Below are positions 45,513 to 55,958 of a DNA stretch of 64,000 bases, in pieces; the stretch's first letter is position 1; the number at the start of each line of letters is the position of its first letter. Origin of the DNA: Zizania palustris (taxonomy: Eukaryota > Streptophyta > Magnoliopsida > Poales > Poaceae); NCBI GenBank assembly GCA_019279435.1, contig JAAALK010000288.1:75984255-76048254 (forward strand). The letters run 5' to 3'. Both the position numbers and the translations under genes were made by a program. The notes under the pieces are model-generated. The model did no database searches. It was given only the letters and a program-made list of their open reading frames with translations, and was not told the origin of the DNA.

Positions 45513-47909
45513 TCACTGAGTGATACGAGTAGTAGGCACAGTAAAAGTAGACTGTCTACGCACAGGAAAATCAGAATTATGTGAAGTGCGAGGTCTACCT
45601 ACATGCAGTGATCCAAAAGCATGATGAGGTCTCCTACTCTGACGAGGTACAAAGCTACTCGCCTGGGGTCTACCACCATATGGAACATGGTGAACACCTC
45701 GAGGAGCAAAACCTCTCCGAGAAGTACGAGGAGCCTCGAAAACAGGACGAGAGTAAAACTCAGACTCATGCATACCTAAAGATGGGTAATGCATGTCCTG
45801 GAAACTCATCGCCTGAAAGTGTCGCTCATGCTTGATGCGACGAAAACAAAACCCAATCAAATGACCCGCCCGCTGACAGTAGGAACAATGAAAAACTCTC
45901 CTAGGGGCACTCTCATGGGTCATAGGAGCAACTCTCACAGGCGCCTTGGGCTTCTGCTGAGTGGTTTTCTTGGGAGGGATTTTCTTGGCAGGAGGAGTGG
46001 TTTTCTTTTGAGCTCGGGTAGGCTTTTTGGCTGATGGAGTGTCTAACAGAGCTCTCTCTTTCTCTAGGGTAGTGGGTGAGGTAAAAACAATTTTGTTTCC
46101 ACTATCTGAAGGAATCCTCTCAAAACCCAAACCTAGAGCTAACCCTGCTCTGTCAGCACACATCTTGGTCTTGGCCAAGAGCAAATCCATCCTACTCTTT
46201 CCCTCAGTGCATTTATTAACCACAGAAAGAAGGTACTCATTCTCGGTCATAAGGTTTTCAGCTCGCTCTCTAACAGTGCCTAGCTAGTCCTTAAGGGTAA
46301 TGCACATATCACAAACTGGCTGCACATCCTTAGAACTACCGGCCCTCTCCAATCTAGCCTCTAAATCATGAACATGTTTATCATGTAAATTAATGATCTC
46401 GCGTAATAAAGAACAATTCATGCATTCAATAATATCATGAGGTCTAGAATCCACCACCAAAAGCTGCTTCTGTGCAGTCTCAAGCTCAAATAAAGTTTGA
46501 GCATGTACAGAACGCAACTGAGCAAGCTCACCCATGACAACAGTACAAGATTCACATTCAGCATCATTAACTTTAGACTTAAGCATGGCATACTCAGTAG
46601 AAACAGATTCTAGCCTAAGTCTAAGGTCTTTTCTTTCTCTAGCGGCTTGCACAAGTAATCTATCCTGACCAAGAACTACTTCATTCAGTTCATCTAGTTT
46701 AATCAAAAGCTGGTCAGAGGATAGTGGTACCTCAGATGAGTCAAGCTCATCGTCGCTGTGATCGCTGTCGGCCATGAAGCAAAGGCCGGTGAAGTCTCGT
46801 CCCTTCTTTTCCTTCTTGTCCTCCTTCCTTGGGGACTCCTCCTCCTCAGAGCTCGACTCCTCAGTTGAGGAAGTGTCGATATCGCTGAGAGCAGCAACAA
46901 ATGCTCTGGAGGCGGCTTTGGCTACTTTCTTAGCCATCTTCCCCCGCTTGCCCTTCACAAAGGGTTGCCTCTCCTTCTTGTGGTATTTGGGGTGCTCACT
47001 CTCATCTCTCTTCTTGAGTTTCGGGCAATTGGCCTTAATATGAGAAGTGTCGCCACATTCAAAGCAACCACTAAAACCACTTCTCCTCTGATCCCGTCTC
47101 TCATGGTGAAAACGGGTGAACCTTCTGGCAATGAGAGTAAGCTCATCATCATCCAGAGTATCCACCTGCTCCTTAGTGACGAAGACTAGGGAGGACAAAG
47201 CAAAACCATCTGCAAGAACACAAGTGCTAGATGTGCTCGGTTCTGCAGTGGTGCCACGGCTAGTGCTAGAAACCAATGCCAATGGCTGTGGCAAAGAGCT
47301 TCTGTGCACCGCAAGAGATGCCTTAGCAATCTCTGTGGACTTCAGCTTGCTGAAGAGCTCATCACAGGTTAGTGTGTCATAACCTGTAGACTCCTCAATG
47401 CTGGATATCTTCACTTCCCATATGCTACGATCAAGAGCATAGAGAAGTTTGATAGCCCTATCGTGATCATTGTAAGCAAGCGTCCCGTTGGACCGCAAGT
47501 TACTCACTATCGCATCAAAGCGTGAAAACATGGCATCTATAGATTCACCAGGTGCCTGCACAAACAGCTGATACTGTTGATTGTATGTGCTTTGGTGCCT
47601 GGCCTTGATCTGTGTAGAGCCCTCATGAAAAATAGTGAGTGTTGTCCAAATTTCCCTAGCAGTCCTAAGGTGCTGCACCCTATCAAACTCACTTCTACTC
47701 AAACCAATGAACATTATATTTCTTGCCTTGGAGTTGGCATTATACTGATCTTTTTCTGTTTGAGAGGTGCGAGTCTCAGGGATGGAGTATTGTGAGTACA
47801 CAATCTCCCAAATTGCATTTCCTTGGCTTAGCAAGTAAGCCTCCATGCGCACCTTCCAGTATGCAAAATCAGTCCCATCGAACAGAGGAATTTTACTAGC
47901 TCTGTCCAT
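45513..47909 (-). pseudogene. Copia V gag, split by one TAG
   Basis: The frame from ATG 47909 runs 541 codons to TAG (46286-46284) and then continues in the same frame to 45513. N-terminus: DRASKIPLFDGTDFAYWKV and a UBN2-like region (about residues 60-200). A first CCHC knuckle CFECGDTSHIKANC is near residue 285. A basic stretch, an acidic/Ser-rich stretch and a long coiled coil follow (about 400-540). The part after the TAG contains a second CCHC knuckle, CSYCQRAGHLIGFC, and an Arg/His-rich tail. A long gag with coiled coil fits Sireviruses. The start is supported by the PBS 48 bp upstream. Confidence 0.9.
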
Positions 47910-47956
47910 GTCGCTAAGAGATCACAAAAACGGTTAAGGTCAACTGGTGATCTTAA

Positions 47957-47971
47957 CCTGCTCTGATACCA
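47957..47971 (-). promoter_or_regulatory. Primer-binding site of copia V
   Basis: The minus strand reads TGGTATCAGAGCAGG, 2 bases after the 5' LTR end. It is the initiator tRNA-Met type. Confidence 0.9.
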
Positions 47972-47973
47972 AT

Positions 47974-49981
47974 TGTTGGACCGGAAACGGCGACCAGAGG
48001 GGGGGTGAATGGGAGCTTTTAAAATTTCAGGCTAAAAATAGCCTTCTGTTTTAATTCAGTCTACTGCGGAACAGGCTTCGAACACAACTTTCGAAGTTCT
48101 GGTTCGGAGGTATTTGACGGCTCCGAACACAGGCTTCGCAAGGATCAAAAGTTCGAAGCCAAGAAGACTTCGCTCCACCTACAACCCCAAAAAATCAACT
48201 CTGCTAAGTCAGTGCAGGCTCCGCACACAGGGTGCTTCGAGCAGGCTTTGCACTTCACCCTTCGCAGGAGTGGACTGCCCTCTGAGGACTTCGACCAAAT
48301 ACTTAGTGACAGCAACTGGTGCTGGGCTTCGTACTTCGAAGGTCTAAACGCACACTTTGCGGACTTTGCTAAGGGCTATGACACGGGAAGAAAAGCATCC
48401 TTCGATCAGTGCTTCGCTAGTAAGCAGCGAGGTCTAGCCTCCAGTTACACAGAGTGAACGCACTGAAAAACACACTTCGCACAAACACACTTTGCCCAAA
48501 CAGGCTTCGGTTAACTACCGCAAGCCACTCGAGGTGACACACTAAAGATTGAAGTATGCGGCGAGGTATGCAAAACAAGCTCAAGCATAAAATGCACACA
48601 GAAGCAGGGCTTCGCTGCTTGAACAGGGAACACTAAAAATGAACTCACTGGATGAATACAAAGTATGTGGTGGCTAGTACAGGAGCTCAACAATGAATGC
48701 TCAAAGTGTTAAATGTTACTTACCCAGCTCCACTATTTATAGCCACTATTCACCCATGTGAATTGACTACTTTACCCCTAGGGTTTACACTGGTTTTGTC
48801 TCTACAGAACGGAGGGGTACAAAAGGTAGTCAACTTTATTTGGAGGCTTCTTTGTCAGCTTTGCAGAAGGGACAGCGTCAGCTTTTTGCAGAGCAGACAC
48901 TGTCAGCCTTTACAGTCAGCCTTTATAGTCTTGGACTCTTCTGAAGCCCCCTTTGCACGCGAGGGGTGCGGTAGCTTTGGTGAGAAGCCTTGAGCCTGAC
49001 GGCCTTCGCTTCACCGAAGTCAGCCTCCGATACAGTGACGGTTTTGAGCCGAAGCCGTCAAAGCTCTTGGGCCTTCGCACCAACACCTTCGGAGTGGACC
49101 ACCACGGCTTCGCAGATTCTCCCAGCTCGAACTCCATCAGTCCGTGTACCGAAGCCATGCATGGCCGAAGTACCACAAGTCCACCTCACTCCGGAGCCAG
49201 CCTTGCTTCGAAGCCTGCTTCACTCCGAAGCTCCACCTTCGGAGTACCACCCATCGAAGTCCCTCCTTCGTCCAAGGCCTTCGCATGAAGCATTCCATGA
49301 GCCCTTCGTCGCAGTGCCTCTCCCCGAGCACACTCCTCGACAAGCCTCACCCGGACCATGCCTTAGATGCACCTCGATTTCTGAGACCTTCGTCGGGTAC
49401 CTTCGAGTGTCTCTCTCCGGAGCACACATCGAACACCTTGCCTCTGCTGAGGACTTGATCCACCATACTCCGAAGTCACTCCTTCCGGAGTACCCTTCGA
49501 AGTGCCACGCTCCGCACTTACTGCCTTCTCCTGGCGCACCTCGACCCGAGGTCCGACCTCGACCCCTTCGCAGTCACCGTGATGGAGCTCCCTGCTCCCC
49601 TGGTATAAAGCCTCCCGCTTGACCCAGGTTCACCTGCTACGAACCGTCCGTCACCTTCGAAGTCCCCTGCGCACCACAGACAAGCAGACAAGTGTATCCA
49701 GTACCCCGGAGACCTCTCCGGGTTAGCAACCTTCGGCACACACTCCGATGTACCGCCCAAAGTACCGAGACCTTCGGTACAACCATTTATCGTGTACTGT
49801 CGGACCCCTCCGATAGGCACACTCCGCTGCAACAGCTGCAGCAACCAAACCCACCGAACCCTTCGGTGAAACAGCCTCCGAATACCAACCTCCGAACCCC
49901 TTCGGAGGGACCCCTTCGAAACAGAGGTTAAACTCTGTCAATCACTCATCACAGACTCTGAAACCAAACCTTGGTTTCTCA
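47974..49981 (-). repeat. Copia V 5' LTR (copy C)
   Basis: 2008 bp, same ends as copy A, with an exact TSD on its outer side. Relative to copies A and B it lacks roughly 45 bp near 49506 (between CTTCGAAGTGCC and ACGCTCCGC). It has a short duplication of CAGCCTTTA near 48905. The TATA box (minus) is at 48734-48741. Confidence 0.93.
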
Positions 49982-49986
49982 AGGCC

Positions 49987-50779
49987 CATGAGACTCTGTA
50001 CTCCATACATCCCAGGAGTACAAAGATGTACCAAGACCTAAAGGAGAAATATTGGTGGTTCAACATGAAGAGGGAAATAGCTGAGTATGTGGCCAAGTGC
50101 GATACATGCCGGTGAGTCAAGGCAGAGCACCAGAGACCTGCCGGACTATTGCAACCCTTCAAGGTCCCCGAATGGAAGTGGGAAGAAGTAGGGATGGACT
50201 TCATCACAGGATTGCCGAGGACCCAAGCCGGTCATGACTCTATCTGGGTGATCATTGATCGACTCACCAAGGTGGCTCATTTCATCCTCGTCAAGACGAC
50301 ATACACCGTCGCTAGATTGGCTGAGTTGTACATGACCCGGATCGTGTGCCTACACGAAGTTCCAAAGAAGATCGTATCCGACCGAGGGAGTCAGTTTACC
50401 ACCAAGTTTTGGAAAAAATCTTCAAGAAAAACTCGTCACCCAGCTAAATTTCAGTACCGCCTATCATCCACAGACCGATGGTCAAACCGAAAGGGTGAAC
50501 CAGGTGTTGGAAGATATGCTTAGAGCATGCACTCTAGACTTTGGCATAATGTGGGATAAGAACTTGCCTTATGTGGAGTTCTCCTACAACAACAGCTACC
50601 AAGTCAGCCTGCAGATGTCCCTGTTTGAGACACTTTATGGGCGCAAGTGCAGAACACCGCTACTCTGGGATCAGACCAGAGAGTCACAGCTATTCAGGAC
50701 AGACATTTTGCGGGAAGAAGAAGAGAAGGTTAAGGTCATCAGGGACAGATTGAAGATAGCCCAGTCCCGATAGAAGAGC
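49987..50779 (+). pseudogene. Chromovirus P integrase, zinc and catalytic domains
   Basis: Resumes directly after V. The HHCC residues are all present (HETLYSIHPRS; KCDTC). TGA at 50113-50115 follows CR where Arg (CGA) is expected. The first Asp is in GMDFITGL, the second in IVSDRGSQFT. A frameshift near 50405-50440 moves the third residue (Glu of DGQTERVNQV) to another frame (50495-50773). TAG at 50771-50773 stands where Gln is expected. The catalytic residues survive, but the protein cannot be made in one piece. Confidence 0.88.
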
Positions 50780-51268
50780 TATGCCGATAACCGACGAAGA
50801 GATCTGACCTTTGAGGAGGGCGACTATGTCTACCTCCGAGTCACTCCTCTCCGTGGCACCCAAAGGTTCAACATGAGAGGGAAGTTAGCCCCCCGTTATG
50901 TCGGACCCTTTCAGATCCTCCGACAGCAAGGAGAGGTGGCATATCAGTTGGAGCTACCACCATCTCTGGCAGGAGTCCATGATGTGTTTCACGTCTCTCA
51001 GCTTAAGAAATGTCTCCGTGTACCCACCGAGTAAGCCGACCTCCAGCAGCTCAACGTCCAAGAAAACTTGATCTACATCGAGAAACCCGTCCGGATTCTA
51101 GAAGTCAAGGAAAGGGTAACTAGAAGCCGTGTGGTTCGCTTCTGTAAGGTTCAGTGGGACAACCACCCCGTCGAAGAAGCCACATGGGAAAAAGAGAACG
51201 AGTTAAAGACCCAATACCCTGAGCTATTTGAGAAACTTTCTGAATCTCGAGGACGAGATTCTTTGTAA
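50780..51268 (+). pseudogene. Chromovirus P integrase C-terminus with chromodomain
   Basis: RRDLTFEEGDYVYLRVTPL, KLAPRYVGPFQI and VFHVSQLKKC form the usual C-terminal integrase block. A TAA near 51032 precedes the chromodomain (51068-51268): PVRILEVKERVTRSR, VVRFCKVQWDNHPVEEATWE. Chromodomains in this position guide integration to marked chromatin in chromoviruses. The natural stop is TAA at 51266-51268. Confidence 0.88.
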
Positions 51269-51277
51269 GGGGGATAG
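51267..51277 (+). other. Polypurine tract of P
   Basis: AAGGGGGATAG just before the 3' LTR start TGTAACACC (51281); it overlaps the pol stop codon. Confidence 0.75.
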
Positions 51278-51280
51278 GTT

Positions 51281-54200
51281 TGTAACACCCCAAATTTTCA
51301 AAGAAATAAAAATACCTTTTATTATATTTTTCTGAAAAAGATTATTTGAATTTTCCTTTAAGTCCATTTATACCCAAATAAACTAAAACCTCAAGGAGAT
51401 GTCCAAACTAGAGGCTAAGAAAATTTGTATGTGATCCCAAGGCCAAGACATATTTTTGAGAATTTTTACAAATTTTTATCACCCTTGGAAGCAACCCAAA
51501 CATTTTAAACCAATTTCAGCAATTAAATTTATTCATAAAAGAATTTAAACAGTAACGGCCCCATCTCCCCTCTTCTCCCCCAACCAGCCGGCCCAGCCCA
51601 CTCCCTCCCCCGTGCCCCTCACTGACAAATGGACCCCACTAGTCAGTGACCCCCTCCCTCCGTGCGCGCGCACCCGACGCCTCGGCCCCACATGTTGGCG
51701 CCAACCTACCCTCTCGGCCGAGCCCGACCTCACCGGCCAGTCCCGCTCGTTGCCACACCCATACCCTCATGCCCCACTGACAGTGGCCCCCGCCCGTCAG
51801 ACCCATCATCCACCTCGTGCCACCACCCACAAACGTCACCGGCCGAATCCCACGCTCCGCGATCTGCTCGTCGCCGGCCCCCTCCCATTAAATCGACGCC
51901 GGCATTAAATTCCCCGTGATACGCCGACGGATTCCCCCTTTACGCCGACGCGTCATCGCCCTGGAACCAGCGCGCGCATGCACGGAAGGAGCTCGCCAGT
52001 GTTAAAGAGAGTTTACTCTCGGCTTCCCCTGATTGCGCCCCTCTAGCCCCGTCGGCGCCCTTATTTAAACCCTCGGCCACCGCCACGTTCAGCCCTCACG
52101 CCATTTCACACTCGGACCGAAAAGAACACTCGCACTCTGGTTTTTAACACCACTCTGCCGCCCGCACTCCAGTCGTCGCTCGCCGTCACCAGAGTCCTCC
52201 CCCGTCCTCGACGACCGCACCATTGTGACCATCGACGTCACCCCGACCTCGTCCACCCCTCCGTCGCCACTAAATACTGCCGGATCTCCATCGCCGATGA
52301 GGACCCAAACGCCTTTGTCGCCCCCGCTCGTCCCCGTCCGCAACTCGACGACCCCAAGCCTTACCGACGGTACCCTCTTGACCCCCGCGCTATACTGATT
52401 CCGTTTTAGCCCTTAGGATCAACCGTCATCACTCGCCATGGCCGCTAGGCCCTTGCCGTCGCCGGAGAAGATGACCGGCATGGGTAAAGTGCTCGTGCTG
52501 TGTCGGATTGAATCGTGACCGTGCAATCTGGATCCGACGGTGGCGATTAAATCGTTCGTCTGGTTTAATCAGATCAGAGTATTTTACTTTTATTTAATAA
52601 AAACAGTAGGTTTAAAGGAACTTTTATTTGTACCGAGGTGGCGCAAAAGGGGGTGCGACGTTAGCCGGGATGCAGCCCAGCGCGCAGGCGAAACCTAGAG
52701 CGGGTGGTTATCGCTTGGAGCATTTCATGCTGAGGTTTTGGCACGAGTTCCCGTGGTATGGGTCATCTCGTTACACTTTGGTGTTTGGGATGAGTGTGTG
52801 CCTTGTGGGTACAGTAGTACATCTCTGATCAGAGTCATAAATCTTTTCGAAAAGCTGAGCCCACGGTCAAGGGCGGGTTGCGTGACATCCCACAGTTAGT
52901 TTACCTTTGATATGTATGAGCATGATGGTTTGACATGTAAGGACTGTTGTGCGAGGAGGTAAAACGTACTCCTCGAGTTAGATGGTATCATTGATGTTCA
53001 TGTTTATTATTCCGCATGATTAAATTTGACTACACTAAATGCAATAACTGAAAAATATACTTTTCCGCACTTTTAGCCATTATCCTTCCTTTGTTATTAC
53101 CTTGCATTACTACTTGCATTTGCGGTGGCTTGTTGAGTACTCTTTGTACTCATACCGGTTGGACACACAATTCAGAGGATGCCTACTACGATGATGGTCT
53201 GGAGTACCGACCCAGTCAAGAAGAAAGATCCTGAAGAAAATGTTCGTCATGCAGCTTATTTTTATTATTGTTTTTATTTAACTCTTATGTAATAATATGG
53301 TCTGCATACCATGAATTCTTGTCGTATGTACGTTGTCGCATGATGAACCTCTTGTATTATTGTTTTTCTTATGAAATTCAATAATGTTCCGATTTCGATA
53401 AATCGGGGCGCCACACTCGTCCACCCCTCTGTCGCCTCTGAAGACCGCCGGATCTCCGTCGCCAGCCCCTCTCGTTGCCGGCCGCAACCCGACGATCCCA
53501 AACCTCACAGATGGTACCCTCTTGACCCCCGCGCTATATTGATTCCATTTTAGCCCTTAGGATCGACCGTCGTCGCTCGCCGTGGCCGCTAGGCCCTCGC
53601 CGTCGCCGGAGAAGATGACCGGCACGGGTAAAGTGCCCATGCCGTGTCGGATTCAATCGCGACCATGCGATCTGGATCTGACGGTGGTGATTAAATCGTT
53701 CGCCCGGTTTAATCAGATCCGTCAGATCTCGGTGAAACGTTACATTCTAATCTGGACCGTCCATTTATATTTAAAACCCGCAGTGAATCTAGGCCATCCA
53801 TCACGTACCGATTCGATCTCTTAATCCCAGCCGTCCATTTTCATTTAAAACGCCCGCCTTGCCCTCGCGCATCCGATCATGATCTGACAATCGATCGGGA
53901 TCCGGTCCATGCGCACAGTGCGTGGGTTCACGGTGGATCCGGTTCACCGTGGACCGACGACTGTTTTGAGTTTAAATTAAATTCCAGAAATTGTTTAAAC
54001 TTCTAAAATTCATATCTTACTCATTTTAACTCCAAATTTAACCATTTCAATTCCAGAAAATTTGTATTTTTATTCTCTACATGTTTATGCAATAAAAACA
54101 GTAGGTTTACTTTGAGTATTTTACTTTTATTTAATAAAGTATTTAAAGGCACTTTAGGGTAAATTCATAATTCTTTTAGAAAAATCCATAACTCCATAAA

Positions 54201-55716
54201 ATTGTCTTAAAAATTTAAATAATAATTTCAGAATAGCCCATGACTTCACTTCAAGTGTTTTAGCCCAATCAAAACCTTTATGTTTGCTATGTGATTTTAG
54301 AATGTTTATTGAATGTAATGTTTATTATATGTAACGAGAAGACTACGACGCCGCCGAAGAGCCGGAATACTACCCGGAAGTTCCTCCATCACCCTTCGCT
54401 GAACAAGGCAAGTCACCAAACCAATCTCTTGAGCATATTGAACCGAGTTTTCTTAAACTATCTCTAAAACACATAGGCTATACATGCATTAGTCAAATTA
54501 AAGCCTTACATTATATTTATGTAGATCCCCGACCTTGAAATGCAAACCCAAGCCATGCTATCTAGCCTAAACTCCTTGTCACCATATTATTAGTACTATT
54601 AGATAGTGTCCAATGTATTGACATAATTGCTATAAGTTAAAAATGACTCGTATCAATTTGGATTCTACTATATGATCCCCGTTATTCTTATCTCTGGAAT
54701 TCAGTTGGTGATAGAGTTTTGGGTTAAGTGTGTATGCATGGTGGGTTCCGGGTGCAAGCTAGGGCATTGGTCGGTAGCACCCGGGGCACTATAAGGACTG
54801 GTCTGCGGGATCCATTGCAATACATTTCCATACTAACCACAAGTCTACTGGGTAAGTCCTAACTAAGGTATGGAGTGTTCCAACTCGAGGCACCACTTGG
54901 AGATGGGTCAAGCAGCACCTGCGGGTGTCTTGTACCGACGTGGCGCAAAAGGGGGTGCGACGTTAGCCCGGATGCGGCCGGGCGCGCCGGCGAAACCTAG
55001 AGCGGGTGATTATCGGATTGGAGCATTTCATGCTGAGGTTTTGGCACGAGTTCCCGTGGTATGGGTAATCTCGTTACACTTTGGTGTATGGGATGAGTGC
55101 GTGCCTTGTGGGTACAGTGGTACACCTCTGATCAGAGATTAAATCTTTTCAAAAAGTCGAGCCCACGGTTAAGGGCGGGTTGCGTGACTACTCACAGTTA
55201 GTTTACATTTATGAGTGTTGCATGATGACTTGGCATGTAAGGACTGTTGAGCGAGGAGGGAAAATGTACTCCTCGAGTTAGATGATATCATGTTGTTCAT
55301 GTTTATTATTCCGCATGATTAAATTTGACTACACTAAATGCTATAACTGAAAAATGTACTTTTCCGCACTTTTAGCCATTATTATCCCTTTGTTATTATC
55401 CCGCATTATTATTGCATTCTCGGTGGCTTGTTGAGTACTTTTGTACTCATACCCGTTGGACAAACACTTTAGAGGCTACCTACTACGAGGAAGATGGTCT
55501 GGAGTAGCGACCCAGTCAATAAGAAGATCCTGAAGAAGACGTTCGTCATGCTGTTTATTTTCATAGTTTCTTTTAATTTTACACTTATGTAATATTGTGG
55601 TCTGCGAACCACGAATGTTTGCCCGTATGTACATTGTCGCATGATGAACCTCTTGTTATTATATTTTTTCCATAGAAATTCAATAATGTTCCGGTTTGGT
55701 AAATCGGGGCGTCACA
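51281..55716 (+). repeat. Chromovirus P 3' LTR, compound (4.4 kb)
   Basis: Longer than the roughly 3.27 kb expected. 51281-52247 aligns with 23236-23682 plus 27086-27611. 52248-about 52590 continues as ordinary LTR, with a 25-bp insert relative to 30621 onward. After a scrambled 40-bp junction, 52628-53415 matches the last 785 bp of solo LTR2 (29838-30620) almost exactly. 53416-55716 then starts again at CTCGT and matches 30621-32918. The segment after CTCGT is thus present twice. No gene is seen. Confidence 0.9.
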
Positions 55717-55721
55717 TAGGC

Positions 55722-55958
55722 AGACAAGACCCATCCCAGAATACTTATCTCTTCAGAAGAGGTACGCCACCCTCCCAGCCTTCGGCTGCGCCGCAAGGGC
55801 TGATTAGGCAAGAGCTGCCCTAACCTACATATGGAATTGCTAGGAACATGTTGCATGACCTTATGCCGCTAAGGAGGGCACCCGATGGCATCCCTCAAGG
55901 ATACCATCAGACCGCATACTATGGAGTGCCGCCCTATTCCAATGAAGAACGAAGATAC
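55722..55958 (+). pseudogene. Gypsy R gag, second piece
   Basis: Continues the R gag frame after P without a shift (TSD discounted). It has a Pro/Gln-rich segment, a TAA near 55820 where Gln is likely, then APDGIPQGYHQTAYYGVPPY and NEERRYY. It is cut by element S at 55959. Confidence 0.65.

Larger units (their letters stand above)
37104..49981 (-). mobile_element. Sirevirus-type Ty1/copia element V
   Basis: Complete minus-strand copia retrotransposon with TG...CA LTRs (5' LTR 47974-49981, 3' LTR 37104-39140) and the exact TSD AGGCC (37099-37103 and 49982-49986). It has a PBS (47957-47971), gag, protease, integrase, RT, RNase H, a long 3' non-coding region with repeated PPT-like tracts, and a PPT (39141-39151). 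These features fit the Sirevirus/Maximus lineage. It carries an inverted solo LTR of its own family (39175-41164) only 34 bp from its 3' LTR. The LTRs differ at 8 of about 270 positions in the first part counted by eye, so the insertion is younger than P. Confidence 0.93.
23236..55716 (+). mobile_element. Tekay-type chromovirus P (RIRE3/RIRE8-like)
   Basis: Begins TGTAACACCCC at 23236 and ends GGGGCGTCACA at 55716, flanked by the exact TSD TAGGC (23231-23235 and 55717-55721). Order: 5' LTR, PBS, an extra ORF, gag, protease, RT, RNase H, integrase with chromodomain, PPT, 3' LTR. The chromodomain and long TGTAACACC LTRs place it in the Tekay clade; the RIRE3/RIRE8 resemblance is from memory. 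Nested in it are two related solo LTRs (both in the 5' LTR) and the 12.9-kb copia V in the integrase. The two LTRs differ by roughly 5 percent over a 260-bp sample counted by eye (30621-30880 against 53416 onward). Confidence 0.92.
2601..55958 (+). mobile_element. Gypsy element R: 5' LTR and gag only, split in three
   Basis: R consists of an LTR (2601-3675), a short leader (3676-3716), and gag pieces at 22731-23235 and 55722-55958. Element Q (TSD CATTC) separates leader from gag, element P (TSD TAGGC) splits gag, and element S enters at 55959. The gag reading frame is continuous across the P insertion once one TSD copy is discounted, which confirms the order. No pol or 3' LTR of R is visible. 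Everything downstream of 55958 appears lost, probably in the same deletion that truncates S at about 59105. Confidence 0.7.
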
